From assembly GCF_014639155.1 (NCBI RefSeq), contig NZ_BMFT01000001.1:496001-560000 (forward strand): DNA of 64,000 nt, given 5' to 3'. The notes below the pieces were generated by a model. The model was not told the DNA's origin and ran no database searches. It saw only the letters and a list, made by a program, of their open reading frames with translations. A program made the translations under genes and the position numbers. This stretch comes from Paenibacillus segetis. Lineage in GTDB: Bacteria; Bacillota; Bacilli; Paenibacillales; Paenibacillaceae. Below, piece by piece: positions 43,074 to 52,778 of this stretch. Numbering within the stretch: position 1 is the first letter of the stretch; every line of letters begins with the position of its first letter.

Positions 43074-45449
43074 ATGAAGATGAGACCATACGAACATCCA
43101 GAAGCGTTGTACCCTTATCATGATTGGAGTCTTCTTGAAGATTCCTATCAGGATGAGAACAATCAGCGAAGCGAGAGCGTATTCGCACTAGGGAACGGGT
43201 ACATCGGGATGCGGGGTAACTTTGAGGAAGGTTATCACGGTACAAGCGGAACGTCGGTTACGGGGAATTATCTTAATGGATTTTACGACTCTGAGCCCAT
43301 TGTCTATCCCGAAGGTGCATACGGGTATCCTTTGAGAAATCAGGCTATGCTCAACGTTACCAATGCTCAAATAATGGAGCTTATTATTAATGGTCATACC
43401 TTTCATATGAATACAGGGAAGGTTCACCGTTATAAGCGGGAACTAGATATGAAGGGCGGGATCCTACATCGAATGGTGGAATGGGAGTCGCCTGCAGGCC
43501 ACCTTGTATTGATCCGAATTCAGCGTATGGTGGCCTTGCAACACAAGCATCTGGCGGCGATACATTATGAGGTAACGGCACTAAATTTTGAGGGGACAGT
43601 GGTAATTACCTCTGTAATGGATGGTGAAGTTATCAGATCAGAGGCTACGGATGATCCTCGGTTAGGTGGAGGAAACACGGAACCTAACCTCCTAATTGAG
43701 GATGTCCAGCATAGTGAATCATTGGCTTGGATGAAACAGCGAACTCGGTATACCAATTTTGTGCTTGCAACGGCAATGAGTCATACATTGCATTCGCTAT
43801 CTGAAAGCCGAGTAACGAAGAAGTTGGACGGAGAGCGCATATCAGTACAATTTGCTCTCCCGGTATTACAAGGAGAAAAGGTTGCTCTTACGAAATATAT
43901 TTCTTATCATACTTCCAAGGATTATGACGAGAGTGAACTGATGAATAGAGCAAGCGATGTACTGCAGATGGCGGAGGGGAAAGGCTTTGAGGAACTGGCA
44001 CGTGAACAGCAGGTCTTCCTGGAGAAATTCTGGCGCCATGCTGATGTGGAAATCGGTGGTGATCCAGCGCTACAGCAGGGGATTCGCTTCAATGCGTTTC
44101 AGTTGCTTCAATCGGTAGGACGCGATGGAGTTACGAATATTGGAGCAAAGGGCTTGACTGGAGAAGGGTATGAAGGCCATTACTTTTGGGATACAGAAAT
44201 GTATATTCTGCCTTTCTTTACGTATACCCAGCCAGAGATTGGTAGGGCGCTGTTAGAGTTCCGCTATAACACACTTGATAAGGCCCGCGAGAGGGCGGCA
44301 GTGATGTCACAGAAGGGGGCGCTCTATCCATGGCGCACCATAGATGGAGAAGAGAATTCAGCTTTCTTTCCAGCTGGTACAGCACAGGCCCATATCAACG
44401 CTGATATTGCCTACGGAATTAAACAATATGTACAAGCGACGGGGGATGATGAGTTCCTCGTGACGAAGGGCGCGGAAATTTTGTTTGAGACTTCTCGCTT
44501 CTGGGCAGATCTGGGTCATTTCAATCCGACCCGCGGGGGAGCCTTCTGCATTGACGCCGTAACGGGTCCAGATGAATACACAGCAATCGTCAATAACAAT
44601 GCCTATACGAACTTGATGGTACAGGATCAGCTACGTTATTCTTATGAGACCGCAGGGTTTCTTCGAGAGCAATATCCCGAGCACTATCAACGGCTAGCAC
44701 TAGAGATAGGCTTAACAGAAGAAGAAATCAAGGGTTGGCTTCATGCCGCGGACCATATGTTTGTTCCCTTCGATGATGAGCTCGGTATTTATGCACAGGA
44801 TGATACGTTTCTAAGCAAACAGAAATGGGATTTCGATAATACTCCGGCAGATCAATATCCACTGTTATTGAACTTTCACCCGCTGGTCATTTACCGTCAT
44901 CAGGTGCTCAAACAGGCGGATCTGGTCATGGCATTATTTTTACTAGGAGAACAATTTCCATTAGAAGATAAAATCCGGAACTATAACTATTACGAACCGC
45001 TCACTACCCATGATTCATCGTTATCTCCGTGCATTCATAGTATCGTGTCTGCGGAAATCGGGGACTTGGAAGGAGCGTACTCCTATTTCGATCGTACGGT
45101 TCGCATGGATCTTGATGATATTAATCGTAATGCTAAGGATGGACTACACACTGCTGCCATGTCAGGTTCATGGATGTCTATCGTAAATGGTTTCGGTGGG
45201 ATGCGTCTGTACGATGGTATGCTGTGTTTCAGCCCTACACTTCCGTCACAATGGCAAAGCTATCGATTCAAAATAGTGAACAAAGGGCAACTCCTCGACA
45301 TCTTCGTCACCCGTGAAGGCGTGGAATATACGCTGCTCGAGGGTTCTGAATTAGAAATCAGGCATAAGGGGCATAAGCTGACCTTGTCTCCGCAGACCTC
45401 TATCAAGGTTCCTGCTGAGGTAATATTAGGGAGAGCTGCCCCACAATAA
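43074..45449 (+). CDS. Glycoside hydrolase family 65 disaccharide phosphorylase
   Basis: 791 residues, cytoplasmic. GH65 enzymes phosphorolyse alpha-glucobioses to beta-glucose-1-phosphate and a sugar. The N-terminal beta-sandwich begins with WSLLEDSYQDENNQRSES and FALGNGYIGMRGNFEEGYHG. The (alpha/alpha)6 domain has FWDTEMYILPFFTY and the catalytic acid Glu501 in VTGPDEYTAIVNNNAYTN. The phosphate-binding THDSSLSPCIHSI is intact. The residues after PDEY differ from the maltose- and trehalose-phosphorylase HxHVDNN form and are nearer to kojibiose- or nigerose-type enzymes. The exact disaccharide is not certain. It ends the importer operon under LacI control. Confidence 0.9.
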   Translation: MKMRPYEHPEALYPYHDWSLLEDSYQDENNQRSESVFALGNGYIGMRGNFEEGYHGTSGTSVTGNYLNGFYDSEPIVYPEGAYGYPLRNQAMLNVTNAQIMELIINGHTFHMNTGKVHRYKRELDMKGGILHRMVEWESPAGHLVLIRIQRMVALQHKHLAAIHYEVTALNFEGTVVITSVMDGEVIRSEATDDPRLGGGNTEPNLLIEDVQHSESLAWMKQRTRYTNFVLATAMSHTLHSLSESRVTKKLDGERISVQFALPVLQGEKVALTKYISYHTSKDYDESELMNRASDVLQMAEGKGFEELAREQQVFLEKFWRHADVEIGGDPALQQGIRFNAFQLLQSVGRDGVTNIGAKGLTGEGYEGHYFWDTEMYILPFFTYTQPEIGRALLEFRYNTLDKARERAAVMSQKGALYPWRTIDGEENSAFFPAGTAQAHINADIAYGIKQYVQATGDDEFLVTKGAEILFETSRFWADLGHFNPTRGGAFCIDAVTGPDEYTAIVNNNAYTNLMVQDQLRYSYETAGFLREQYPEHYQRLALEIGLTEEEIKGWLHAADHMFVPFDDELGIYAQDDTFLSKQKWDFDNTPADQYPLLLNFHPLVIYRHQVLKQADLVMALFLLGEQFPLEDKIRNYNYYEPLTTHDSSLSPCIHSIVSAEIGDLEGAYSYFDRTVRMDLDDINRNAKDGLHTAAMSGSWMSIVNGFGGMRLYDGMLCFSPTLPSQWQSYRFKIVNKGQLLDIFVTREGVEYTLLEGSELEIRHKGHKLTLSPQTSIKVPAEVILGRAAPQ

Positions 45450-45462
45450 GCTGGAAACATTA

Positions 45463-45502
45463 AGGTGCACCTGAAGGATTTCTTCAGATGCGCCTATTTC
45501 AT
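45463..45502 (+). terminator. Probable terminator of the disaccharide operon
   Basis: AGGTGCACCTGAAG pairs with CTTCAGATGCGCCT (one mismatch) around GATTT, followed by ATTTCATTT. The T-run is interrupted. Confidence 0.6.
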
Positions 45503-45671
45503 TTATCGATTGTAAAGGTGCAAATTATCGGATTATAAAAAAATAAAATACAACTACTGCAAAAAAAGAGGATTTAGGAATATACGCAACGAATTAAATA
45601 AATTGTCGAATTTCCCCATTTTTAAAATTGAGAATATGGCTGTGAGCATAGATGAATGGGAGAGTGTACAT

Positions 45672-48251
45672 ATGATCTACGAGAGGGTTCGTCTCAGGTT
45701 GTCAAAAGGTTGGATTGCTATATTACTGATTGTAGTTGTATTCAGTCTGACACTTGTTCATCCAGCAAAAGCCAATGCGGAGAAAACTGCACCTAAGAAT
45801 GTACTAATTATTAATTCGTATCATAAGGGATTTACTTGGACGGATAACGAGAATGATAGTATTGAGGCGCAGTTAAGAGATGTACCGAACGCTCCGGTTA
45901 TTTTCAATGAATATATGGACTGGAAACGATATCCTACAGATGCGAACCTCAACAATTTTTACGACATGATCAAGGTCAAGTATGCAAATGTATATATCGA
46001 TGCCATTGTAGTTACAGACGATAACGCGCTTAGTTTTGCGATAAAATATCGTAAGGAGATTCTCAATGATGCACCCATCATTTTTTGTGGAGTTAATTGG
46101 ATAGGCGCATATGATATGATCAACGAGAATAATATTACAGGTGTGCTCGAACAGGTAGACCCCTCAGAAACGATACATATGAGTTTAAAGATTAATCCTT
46201 TAATTAAGAATGTTTATCTGGTGTTTGATAATTCAGAGAGTGGAATATCTACGGGTGAACTTGTTACAGATAAGATCCAAGCCTTGAATCTTGGATTGAA
46301 GGTTATTCCAATGAATAATCTATCTAATGAAGAAATGATGGCCACCGTATCGACGCTTTCTTCGGACAGCATGATTTTATTGACTACATATTATAGTGAT
46401 TCCACGGGAACTATCAATGAGTTTGATCGTTTTGCAAGTGAACTTAGTTTAAATAGTAGCGTACCTGTATACGGTATTTATGATTATGCATTGAATCATG
46501 GTGTAATCGGCGGGAGTCTTATTTCCGGTGAGATTCAAGGACAGCTTGCGGGGGATATGGTACTACAGGTTTTGCAAGGAACAGATCCTGACGATATCCC
46601 GATAGCTTCGAGTAATACGAGCCGGAAAGTGTTTGATTATAATGAGCTGAACAGATTTCAAATTCCGATAAAAAAACTGCCCGAGGGTAGTGAAGTAATT
46701 AATAAGCCATTCTCTTTCTATGAAACATATAAAGGATTTGTTCTTAGTATTATCGGGGCTTTTGTTGTACTGATTACCCTCATTGCTGTTCTTGTATTTT
46801 ACATGCAGCAGTATAAAAGAATGAGAAAAAAACTACAAGTGAGCTACGAAGAACTGGAGATCACCTACGAGGAACTTACAGCTTTGCAGGACGAATTACA
46901 GGAACAATATAATAAACTACTGGACAATCAATCGCTTTTACGAGCTAGTGAGGAGAAATACCGTCATCTGGCCTACAACGATGTATTAAGTGGTTTACCT
47001 AACCGACTGTCATTGTCAGAAGTACTAAGAACGTTTATTGAGCAGCGATCGGGTGATCAAGCGGCGTTATTCTTCCTAGATATAGATAATTTCAAATATA
47101 TTAATGATACAAAAGGACATCCCTTTGGTGATCAATTGCTAGTTAAAGTAGGAGAACGGCTACAAGAGCAGCTCGATGATAGAAGTCTTCATTTCCGACT
47201 CGGTGGTGATGAATTTGTTATTTTACTAAAGGATATTAAACATTGCGACGAGGTTATAGAGTATGCTGAATCGATCGTTCATTGCTTTATGGAACCTTTT
47301 GAACTAAATGAGAGTCTGGTACATATTTCTGCAAGCATAGGGATAGCAAGGTATCCGAAGAATGGATTAAACGTGGAAGAACTGATGAAGAATGCAGATA
47401 TCGCCATGTATAAAGCAAAGGAGGCCGGTAAGGGAACTTATGTCATATTCGGTGAAGCACTGCAGCAGCATTTCGATGAACGGATGATTATTGAGAACCA
47501 GCTGCGCAATGTAATCACTAATGAGGAGCTTTCTCTCCATTACCAACCGTTGGTGGATCTCGATACGGGAGAGATTTGGGGCTTTGAAGCTTTAATACGT
47601 TGGCATAGTCCTGTGCTCGGATTTGTGTCTCCGTTATCTTTTATTAAAATTGCGGAGGATTCTCGTCTGATCGTTCCTATTGGTGAATGGGTATTACGAG
47701 AGGCATGTCAGTTTATTAAAGGGCTTCACGAGCAGGGTTACGAAGGGTATCATATTTCGGTGAATATTTCGGTCGTTCAATTAATGATGGAAGATTTCAC
47801 GAATATGGTGCTTAAGATTCTGCATGAAACAGGTCTTCCTCCACAATATTTAGAGATGGAAATTACAGAGTCTATCTTTATGGAGTCATTAGAAGACATA
47901 AGTAGAAAGTTGGAGTTCTTGAAGCAGAAGGGAATTGGAATTGCGCTTGATGACTTTGGAACGGGCTATTCTTCCTTGAGTTATTTGAAGCAACTACCGA
48001 TTACTACGCTGAAAATTGATAAGTCGTTTATCGATAGTATCGGCGATGCATCTGACAATAGCTCACTTGCTAGCGCGATTGTAACCATTGGTCATGATAT
48101 GGGACTGCATGTTACCGCTGAGGGAGTTGAGACGATAGAGCAACTAGCCTTCCTCGAACGAACGAAGTGTGACAAAATTCAGGGATACTACATCAGTAGA
48201 CCGATTCCGAAACACGAGGTTATGAGTTGGATTTTGGATAGAGTCGGGTAG
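45672..48251 (+). CDS. Membrane GGDEF-EAL protein with ABC-type substrate-binding sensor domain
   Basis: 859 residues from ATG at 45672, after GGGAGAG; a TTG-led frame from 45603 has no site. A signal anchor (about 12-32) is followed by an extracellular ABC_sub_bind-like domain (VLIINSYHKGFTWTDNEN; FCGVNWIGAYDMI). A second membrane segment (about 355-378) and a coiled coil precede the GGDEF domain (GGDEF 511-515, intact) and an EAL domain (GFEALIRW, EITESIF, DDFGTGYSSL, AEGVE). Both centres look active, so it can make or degrade cyclic di-GMP in response to an external ligand. An RxxD inhibitory site is not seen just before GGDEF. Confidence 0.9.
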   Translation: MIYERVRLRLSKGWIAILLIVVVFSLTLVHPAKANAEKTAPKNVLIINSYHKGFTWTDNENDSIEAQLRDVPNAPVIFNEYMDWKRYPTDANLNNFYDMIKVKYANVYIDAIVVTDDNALSFAIKYRKEILNDAPIIFCGVNWIGAYDMINENNITGVLEQVDPSETIHMSLKINPLIKNVYLVFDNSESGISTGELVTDKIQALNLGLKVIPMNNLSNEEMMATVSTLSSDSMILLTTYYSDSTGTINEFDRFASELSLNSSVPVYGIYDYALNHGVIGGSLISGEIQGQLAGDMVLQVLQGTDPDDIPIASSNTSRKVFDYNELNRFQIPIKKLPEGSEVINKPFSFYETYKGFVLSIIGAFVVLITLIAVLVFYMQQYKRMRKKLQVSYEELEITYEELTALQDELQEQYNKLLDNQSLLRASEEKYRHLAYNDVLSGLPNRLSLSEVLRTFIEQRSGDQAALFFLDIDNFKYINDTKGHPFGDQLLVKVGERLQEQLDDRSLHFRLGGDEFVILLKDIKHCDEVIEYAESIVHCFMEPFELNESLVHISASIGIARYPKNGLNVEELMKNADIAMYKAKEAGKGTYVIFGEALQQHFDERMIIENQLRNVITNEELSLHYQPLVDLDTGEIWGFEALIRWHSPVLGFVSPLSFIKIAEDSRLIVPIGEWVLREACQFIKGLHEQGYEGYHISVNISVVQLMMEDFTNMVLKILHETGLPPQYLEMEITESIFMESLEDISRKLEFLKQKGIGIALDDFGTGYSSLSYLKQLPITTLKIDKSFIDSIGDASDNSSLASAIVTIGHDMGLHVTAEGVETIEQLAFLERTKCDKIQGYYISRPIPKHEVMSWILDRVG

Positions 48252-48309
48252 GGCGGATTTTCTCGTGGTTACAAATACGAGTGGGTGTAGAGAAAAAGAA
48301 TAGCCGAGG

Positions 48310-48346
48310 AACCCTCAGGAGTGTAACAACTCGATGAGGGTTTTTT
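48310..48346 (+). terminator. Rho-independent terminator
   Basis: AACCCTCA pairs with TGAGGGTT, with an inner GAGT/ACTC, and is followed by T's. It lies 59 bases after the GGDEF-EAL stop. Confidence 0.75.
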
Positions 48347-48413
48347 AGCGTTGACAGTTAATGATGCAAGTCCAACCCCAGCACTATACTCAGCACACTT
48401 GTGTCGATCTCAT

Positions 48414-48601
48414 TTAGATGGAAAATCTCCAGTTAGTTGTTGCGGGTGTCCATCACATTGTGGTAATTAACTGGAATAAGTCCTGTTAAATTAGCCGAAA
48501 GCGAGTAAATTGCTTCAAAACTAAAGATTAGCTGGAGAAATTCCAGTTAAGTTACACATACGTTGGATACAGCTCAAATTAACTGGAGAAATTCCATGTA
48601 T
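48414..48601. repeat. Four spaced 23-bp palindromes
   Basis: Units at 48414-48436, 48467-48489, 48528-48550 and 48579-48601 share a 9-5-9 layout. The best copy is TTAGCTGGA-GAAAT-TCCAGTTAA. Starts are 53, 61 and 51 bases apart. The spacers (30, 38 and 28 bases) are not alike. The four copies have drifted. They fill most of the 393-base gap 48252-48644, which otherwise holds only the terminator above. No ORF with a ribosome binding site is present. Confidence 0.75.
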
Positions 48602-48644
48602 TTTGTTAGCCATATCAATCAATAAGGCGGCTGAACAATTTCTA

Positions 48645-49790
48645 CTACTGTTCTCTTAATCGTTCCAACGCAGCAAATGCCAATTTTACAAAATAAGTGC
48701 AAGCAGGATAGAGTGCAGTATCATCAACTTTGAATTTAGGGTGGTGTAGATCGTATGGTCCACCGGAGCCAATCATTACGAAAGCTCCGGGAAACTTCTC
48801 TTGATAGAAGGCGAAATCTTCACCAACGGAAGTGACAGGGATGGTCTTCGCATCATAGCCATGCCCTGCAGCAATCTGAAGTGACAAGTCAGCCCATTCG
48901 GCCGTGTTCATAACGGAAGGGGGACCTGGATGCCAAGTTAGCGTGACTTCTGCATCAAACGACTCGCCGATGCCATGCAGAATTTGCGTCATTCGCTTCT
49001 GAATATAGGCACGAGTTTCGCTGCTAAAAGTACGTACGGTTCCTTCCAAATAGGCAGCTTCCGGGATGACGTTCCAAGTTGAGCCGCTATGAACTTGGGT
49101 GATGCTGACCACGGCATTATCAGCAGACGATACATTTCGGCTGATGATACTTTGGAGTGCTCCAATAATCGCCCCAGTAATTAGAATTGGATCATTTCCT
49201 TCATGAGGTTTGGCAGCATGTGCGCCAACGCCTTTAACATGGATTTCGAAACGATCCACCCCAGCAGTTAAAGCCCCTGTCTTTGTTCCGAATTCGCCCA
49301 CCTTGAGCGTAGGATCATTATGTAGTCCAAATATAGCGGTGACGTCATCGAGAATGCCCGTGTTCAAAATGTTTTTTGCCCCGTGTCCGGTTTCTTCAGC
49401 AGGTTGGAAAAGAATACGCACCGTTCCAGGTAAGGTGGTCTTCTGTTCATTGAGCAAGATGGCGACACCTAGCATTACTGAGGTATGAAAATCATGACCA
49501 CAAGCATGCATAACACCTTCACGAAGAGATGGAAAGGACACATCAGACTGTTCCAGAATCGGTAATGCATCAATATCTCCACGTAAAGCTATGACTGAAC
49601 CTGGGAGTTCTCCTTTAATTTCAGCAACCAGCCCTGTGGTTAAAGGTAGATCACAAATGGTAATTCCATGTTCTTCAAGTGCTCTCCGAATTTTGGCCGT
49701 TGTTTCAAACTCTTGATTAGATAATTCAGGATACGTATGTAGGTCGCGTCGAAATTGTATCAATTGATTTTCTAATGAATTTCTAGTCAT
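48645..49790 (-). CDS. M20-family amidohydrolase / metallopeptidase
   Basis: 381 residues. The second ATG (49790) lies eight bases after AAAGGGAG and is preferred over the one at 49796, which is too near. Metal ligands are visible: GVMHACGHDFHTSVMLG (Cys, His), FQPAEETGHGAKN (Glu-Glu) and FGLHNDP, plus the C-terminal DLHHPKFKVDD His. This is the hippurate hydrolase, N-acetyldiaminopimelate deacetylase and IAA-amino-acid hydrolase branch, normally cytoplasmic with two metal ions. The physiological substrate cannot be read. It is divergent from the ArsR operon. Confidence 0.88.
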   Translation of the reverse strand: MTRNSLENQLIQFRRDLHTYPELSNQEFETTAKIRRALEEHGITICDLPLTTGLVAEIKGELPGSVIALRGDIDALPILEQSDVSFPSLREGVMHACGHDFHTSVMLGVAILLNEQKTTLPGTVRILFQPAEETGHGAKNILNTGILDDVTAIFGLHNDPTLKVGEFGTKTGALTAGVDRFEIHVKGVGAHAAKPHEGNDPILITGAIIGALQSIISRNVSSADNAVVSITQVHSGSTWNVIPEAAYLEGTVRTFSSETRAYIQKRMTQILHGIGESFDAEVTLTWHPGPPSVMNTAEWADLSLQIAAGHGYDAKTIPVTSVGEDFAFYQEKFPGAFVMIGSGGPYDLHHPKFKVDDTALYPACTYFVKLAFAALERLREQ

Positions 49791-49906
49791 GAGCATACTC
49801 CCTTTCTAATTCCTTCATAATAAATGACTTAAAAAGGAGAAGTCAATGAAGCTGGTATTTAGCATGTTCAGGAACTATCAGGATGAAAATTCATATGCGG
49901 GTTTGC

Positions 49907-49944
49907 TTTATATATCGTTATATCGTAATATAGTGATATATAAA
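49907..49944. promoter_or_regulatory. Operator-like inverted repeat before the ArsR gene
   Basis: TTTATATATCGTTATA and TATAGTGATATATAAA are inverted with 14 of 16 matches around TCGTAA. AT-rich long palindromes of this kind are typical ArsR-family operators. It lies 26 bases before the regulator start. Confidence 0.6.
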
Positions 49945-49969
49945 TATTTTGATGAGGAGTTGGCACCAC

Positions 49970-50257
49970 TTGGATAATAATTTCAAGGCTTATGAAGAAG
50001 CTTCCGAACTACTCAAAGCTTTGGCTCATCCTGTCCGCTTATGCATTGTTAAAGGCCTGCTGGAGAAAGGTCGCTGCAATGTATCGCATATGCAGGAATG
50101 TCTCGACATTCCGCAGTCTACCGTGTCTCAGCATCTGCAAAAGCTGCGGAATGCAGGAATCGTTGAGACCGAGCGCAATGGGTTGGAGATTAACTATAGG
50201 ATCAAAAATGATGTTGTCATTAAACTAACTAGAGCTATTTTTGGGGAGGAACTATAA
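49970..50257 (+). CDS. ArsR-family repressor, candidate persulfide/sulfide sensor
   Basis: 95 residues from TTG at 49970, ten bases after GAGGAG. The winged HTH has LKALAHPVRLCIVKGLLEKG and the recognition helix QSTVSQHLQKLRNAG. Three cysteines are present (Cys24, Cys36, Cys44). Cys36 and Cys44 flank the helix before the recognition helix, where ArsR metal or thiol sensors often place reactive residues. The gene stop abuts the start of the CoA-disulfide-reductase fusion, so the regulator probably controls it and responds to reactive sulfur. That ligand is inferred. Confidence 0.82.
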   Translation: MDNNFKAYEEASELLKALAHPVRLCIVKGLLEKGRCNVSHMQECLDIPQSTVSQHLQKLRNAGIVETERNGLEINYRIKNDVVIKLTRAIFGEEL

Positions 50258-52768
50258 GTGAGTAAAAAAGTATTAATTGTTGGAGGAGTTGCTGGAGGAG
50301 CTTCAGCAGCCGCTAGATTACGCCGTTTGGATGAGGATGCACATATTGTCATGTTTGAACGGGATAATTATATTTCTTTTGCTAACTGCGGTCTGCCTTA
50401 TTATATCGGAGATACGATCAAGGATCGCTCGAAGCTACTCGTTCAGACACCAGAAGCAATGTACAAACGTTTCAATATTGATGTGCGGATTGAAAGTGAA
50501 GTCATTTCACTTGACCCAGCGTCCAAGACCGTCAGAGTTCGAAGTAAAGAACGTGGTGAATATGATGAATCTTATGATGCAGTGATTCTGTCACCGGGTG
50601 CTCGTCCGATTAAACCACCTTTACCAGGTATTACGGGACCTCGAATTCATTCGCTTCGTAACATTCCCGATACAGACCGGATCAAAAAGCTGGTAACGGA
50701 ACAAGCTTGCCGCACAGCTGTCGTTATCGGTGGGGGCTTTATCGGCGTAGAAATGGCCGAGAATTTACAGGAGTTAGGGATGGCTGTGACGCTGGTTGAA
50801 GGAGGCCCTCAATTACTAGCTCCATTTGACTATGAAATGTCCGGTAAGTTGTCCAAGGAATTGGAACAGCATGGTGTAAATATTATTGTAAATGATGCTG
50901 TTGCCTCTTTTGCTGAACAGGGCACACAAACCGTAGTTAGCTTAGCCAGTGGCACAGCACTCGTAGCAGATATCGTTGTGTTGGCGATCGGAGTTGCACC
51001 AGATACTTCATTCTTATCAGGAAGTGGGCTGGAACTGGGACCAAGAGGGCATATTGTCGTCAACGAGCGGATGGAGACCAACCTTGATCAAGTGTACGCT
51101 GTTGGTGATGCAATTGAAGTCATGGATTTCGTGAGTGGGTTCAAAACCGCAGTTCCACTAGCGGGCCCAGCCAATAAACAGGGGCGAATTGCTGCTGATA
51201 ACGTCGCAGGGTTGCCTACAACTTACAGAGGAACTCAAGGAACATCTATTATCAAAGTATTTGGAATGACCGGGGCTGCAACAGGTAATAACGAGAAGAC
51301 GTTATCCCGTTTAGGCGTTCCATATCATGTGACTTATGTTCATCCCAATTCACATGCCTCCTATTATCCAGGTGCCACGCCGATGTCCATCAAGTTATTG
51401 TTTGATGAGCAGGGGACAATCCTTGGTGCACAAGCTGTCGGATATGAAGGTGTGGACAAGCGTATTGATGATATCGCAACAGTTATACATTTTAAAGGTA
51501 ACGTGAGTGATCTTACGGAACTGGAATTGGCATACGCGCCACCATACTCCTCCGCAAAGGACCCGGTCAACATGGCTGGTTATACAGCAGAGAACGTGAT
51601 AAGTGGTAGGACTTCCGTCTTTTTGCCAAAAGATTTGGAGTCTCGCAATACGGAAAGTACGTTGTTAGTTGATGTGCGTTCGGAGATTGAGCATGCAAAC
51701 GGACATATACCGGATTCGCTGTTAATTCCTGTAGATGAATTACGTGGGCGACTCCAGGAGCTTGATAAAGATAAGGAAATTTGGGTATATTGCCAAGTCG
51801 GATTGCGTGGGTATACTGCTTCTCGGATCCTAAGCCAACATGGCTTTAAGGTCAAAAATTTGACCGGTGGATTCAGCACTTATTTGATGAGCCAATACCA
51901 ACCTGCTGGTCTTACGAAGGATACAGATATGGAAACTCCTAATGGAGGGCAAAGCACCACATCTAATGAAACCGCAGAACAAGAAGTCGCTACAGCCATA
52001 GACATTGAGACTTATGAGGCACATGTTACACTTGACGCTTGTGGGCTCAGTTGTCCGGGACCATTAATTGGGGTCAAGAAGCAAATGGACCAAATGCAGG
52101 ATGGGAACGTTCTAAAGGTCACAGCCTCCGACCCTGGATTTTACGAGGATATTAAGGCGTGGGCGAGAATGTCTGGATCTGAAGTACTGCATATTGAGAG
52201 AAAGCCAGACGGCATGATCGAGGCGCATTTGCGGAAAAAAGCTGCCCCTGTTCCAGCAGAGAATGCAGCAACATCATCCTCTCAAGGCACTCCAACTAAG
52301 GAAGGTAGCACGATGGTTGTGTTTAGTGGGGAGCTTGATAAAGCAATTGCTTCATTCATTATTGCCAATGGCGCTGCTGCTAGCGGTAAGAAAGTCACGA
52401 TGTTCTTCACGTTCTGGGGTCTTAATATCCTGCGCAAACCAAACAAAGTCGATGTTCCAAAAAGCTTCATCGGTCGTATGTTTGGGGCTATGATGCCGCG
52501 AGGAAGTCGCAAATTAGGTCTGTCTAATATGAACATGCTAGGTGCCGGCTCCATTATGATTCGTAAGGTGATGCAGTCTCGTAACATTGCTTCACTTGAA
52601 GAACTCATTCAATCTGCAGTTGACCAAGGCGTAGAAATGGTTGCCTGCCAAATGTCTATGGATGTCATGGGAATCACACAAGAGGAACTGATCGACGGAG
52701 TGAAGATTGGTGGTGTTGGCTACTATTTAGGCCAAGCCGACCAGTCGGGCCATAATTTATTTATATAG
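50258..52768 (+). CDS. CoA-disulfide reductase-rhodanese-TusA-DsrE fusion
   Basis: 836 residues from GTG after GGGGAGGA. Residues 1-450 are a flavin disulfide reductase (VGGVAGGASAAARLRR; FAD motif; SFANCGLPYY with redox Cys44; YAVGDAIEV). Residues about 465-560 are a rhodanese with active Cys512 in YCQVGLRG. About 588-660 is a TusA domain (CGLSCPGP, Cys595 and Cys599). About 690-836 is a DsrE-like domain with Cys797 in VACQMSMD. All four reactive cysteines are intact. The order suggests a sulfane-sulfur relay from CoA persulfide through rhodanese to TusA and DsrE for reduction or detoxification. It is known as a fusion in Bacilli. Confidence 0.92.
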   Translation: MSKKVLIVGGVAGGASAAARLRRLDEDAHIVMFERDNYISFANCGLPYYIGDTIKDRSKLLVQTPEAMYKRFNIDVRIESEVISLDPASKTVRVRSKERGEYDESYDAVILSPGARPIKPPLPGITGPRIHSLRNIPDTDRIKKLVTEQACRTAVVIGGGFIGVEMAENLQELGMAVTLVEGGPQLLAPFDYEMSGKLSKELEQHGVNIIVNDAVASFAEQGTQTVVSLASGTALVADIVVLAIGVAPDTSFLSGSGLELGPRGHIVVNERMETNLDQVYAVGDAIEVMDFVSGFKTAVPLAGPANKQGRIAADNVAGLPTTYRGTQGTSIIKVFGMTGAATGNNEKTLSRLGVPYHVTYVHPNSHASYYPGATPMSIKLLFDEQGTILGAQAVGYEGVDKRIDDIATVIHFKGNVSDLTELELAYAPPYSSAKDPVNMAGYTAENVISGRTSVFLPKDLESRNTESTLLVDVRSEIEHANGHIPDSLLIPVDELRGRLQELDKDKEIWVYCQVGLRGYTASRILSQHGFKVKNLTGGFSTYLMSQYQPAGLTKDTDMETPNGGQSTTSNETAEQEVATAIDIETYEAHVTLDACGLSCPGPLIGVKKQMDQMQDGNVLKVTASDPGFYEDIKAWARMSGSEVLHIERKPDGMIEAHLRKKAAPVPAENAATSSSQGTPTKEGSTMVVFSGELDKAIASFIIANGAAASGKKVTMFFTFWGLNILRKPNKVDVPKSFIGRMFGAMMPRGSRKLGLSNMNMLGAGSIMIRKVMQSRNIASLEELIQSAVDQGVEMVACQMSMDVMGITQEELIDGVKIGGVGYYLGQADQSGHNLFI

Positions 52769-52778
52769 AAGGATGAAC

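Noticed and set aside
48414..48601. CRISPR array
   Set aside because: Only four diverged palindromes with short, uneven spacers, no identical repeats and no cas genes.
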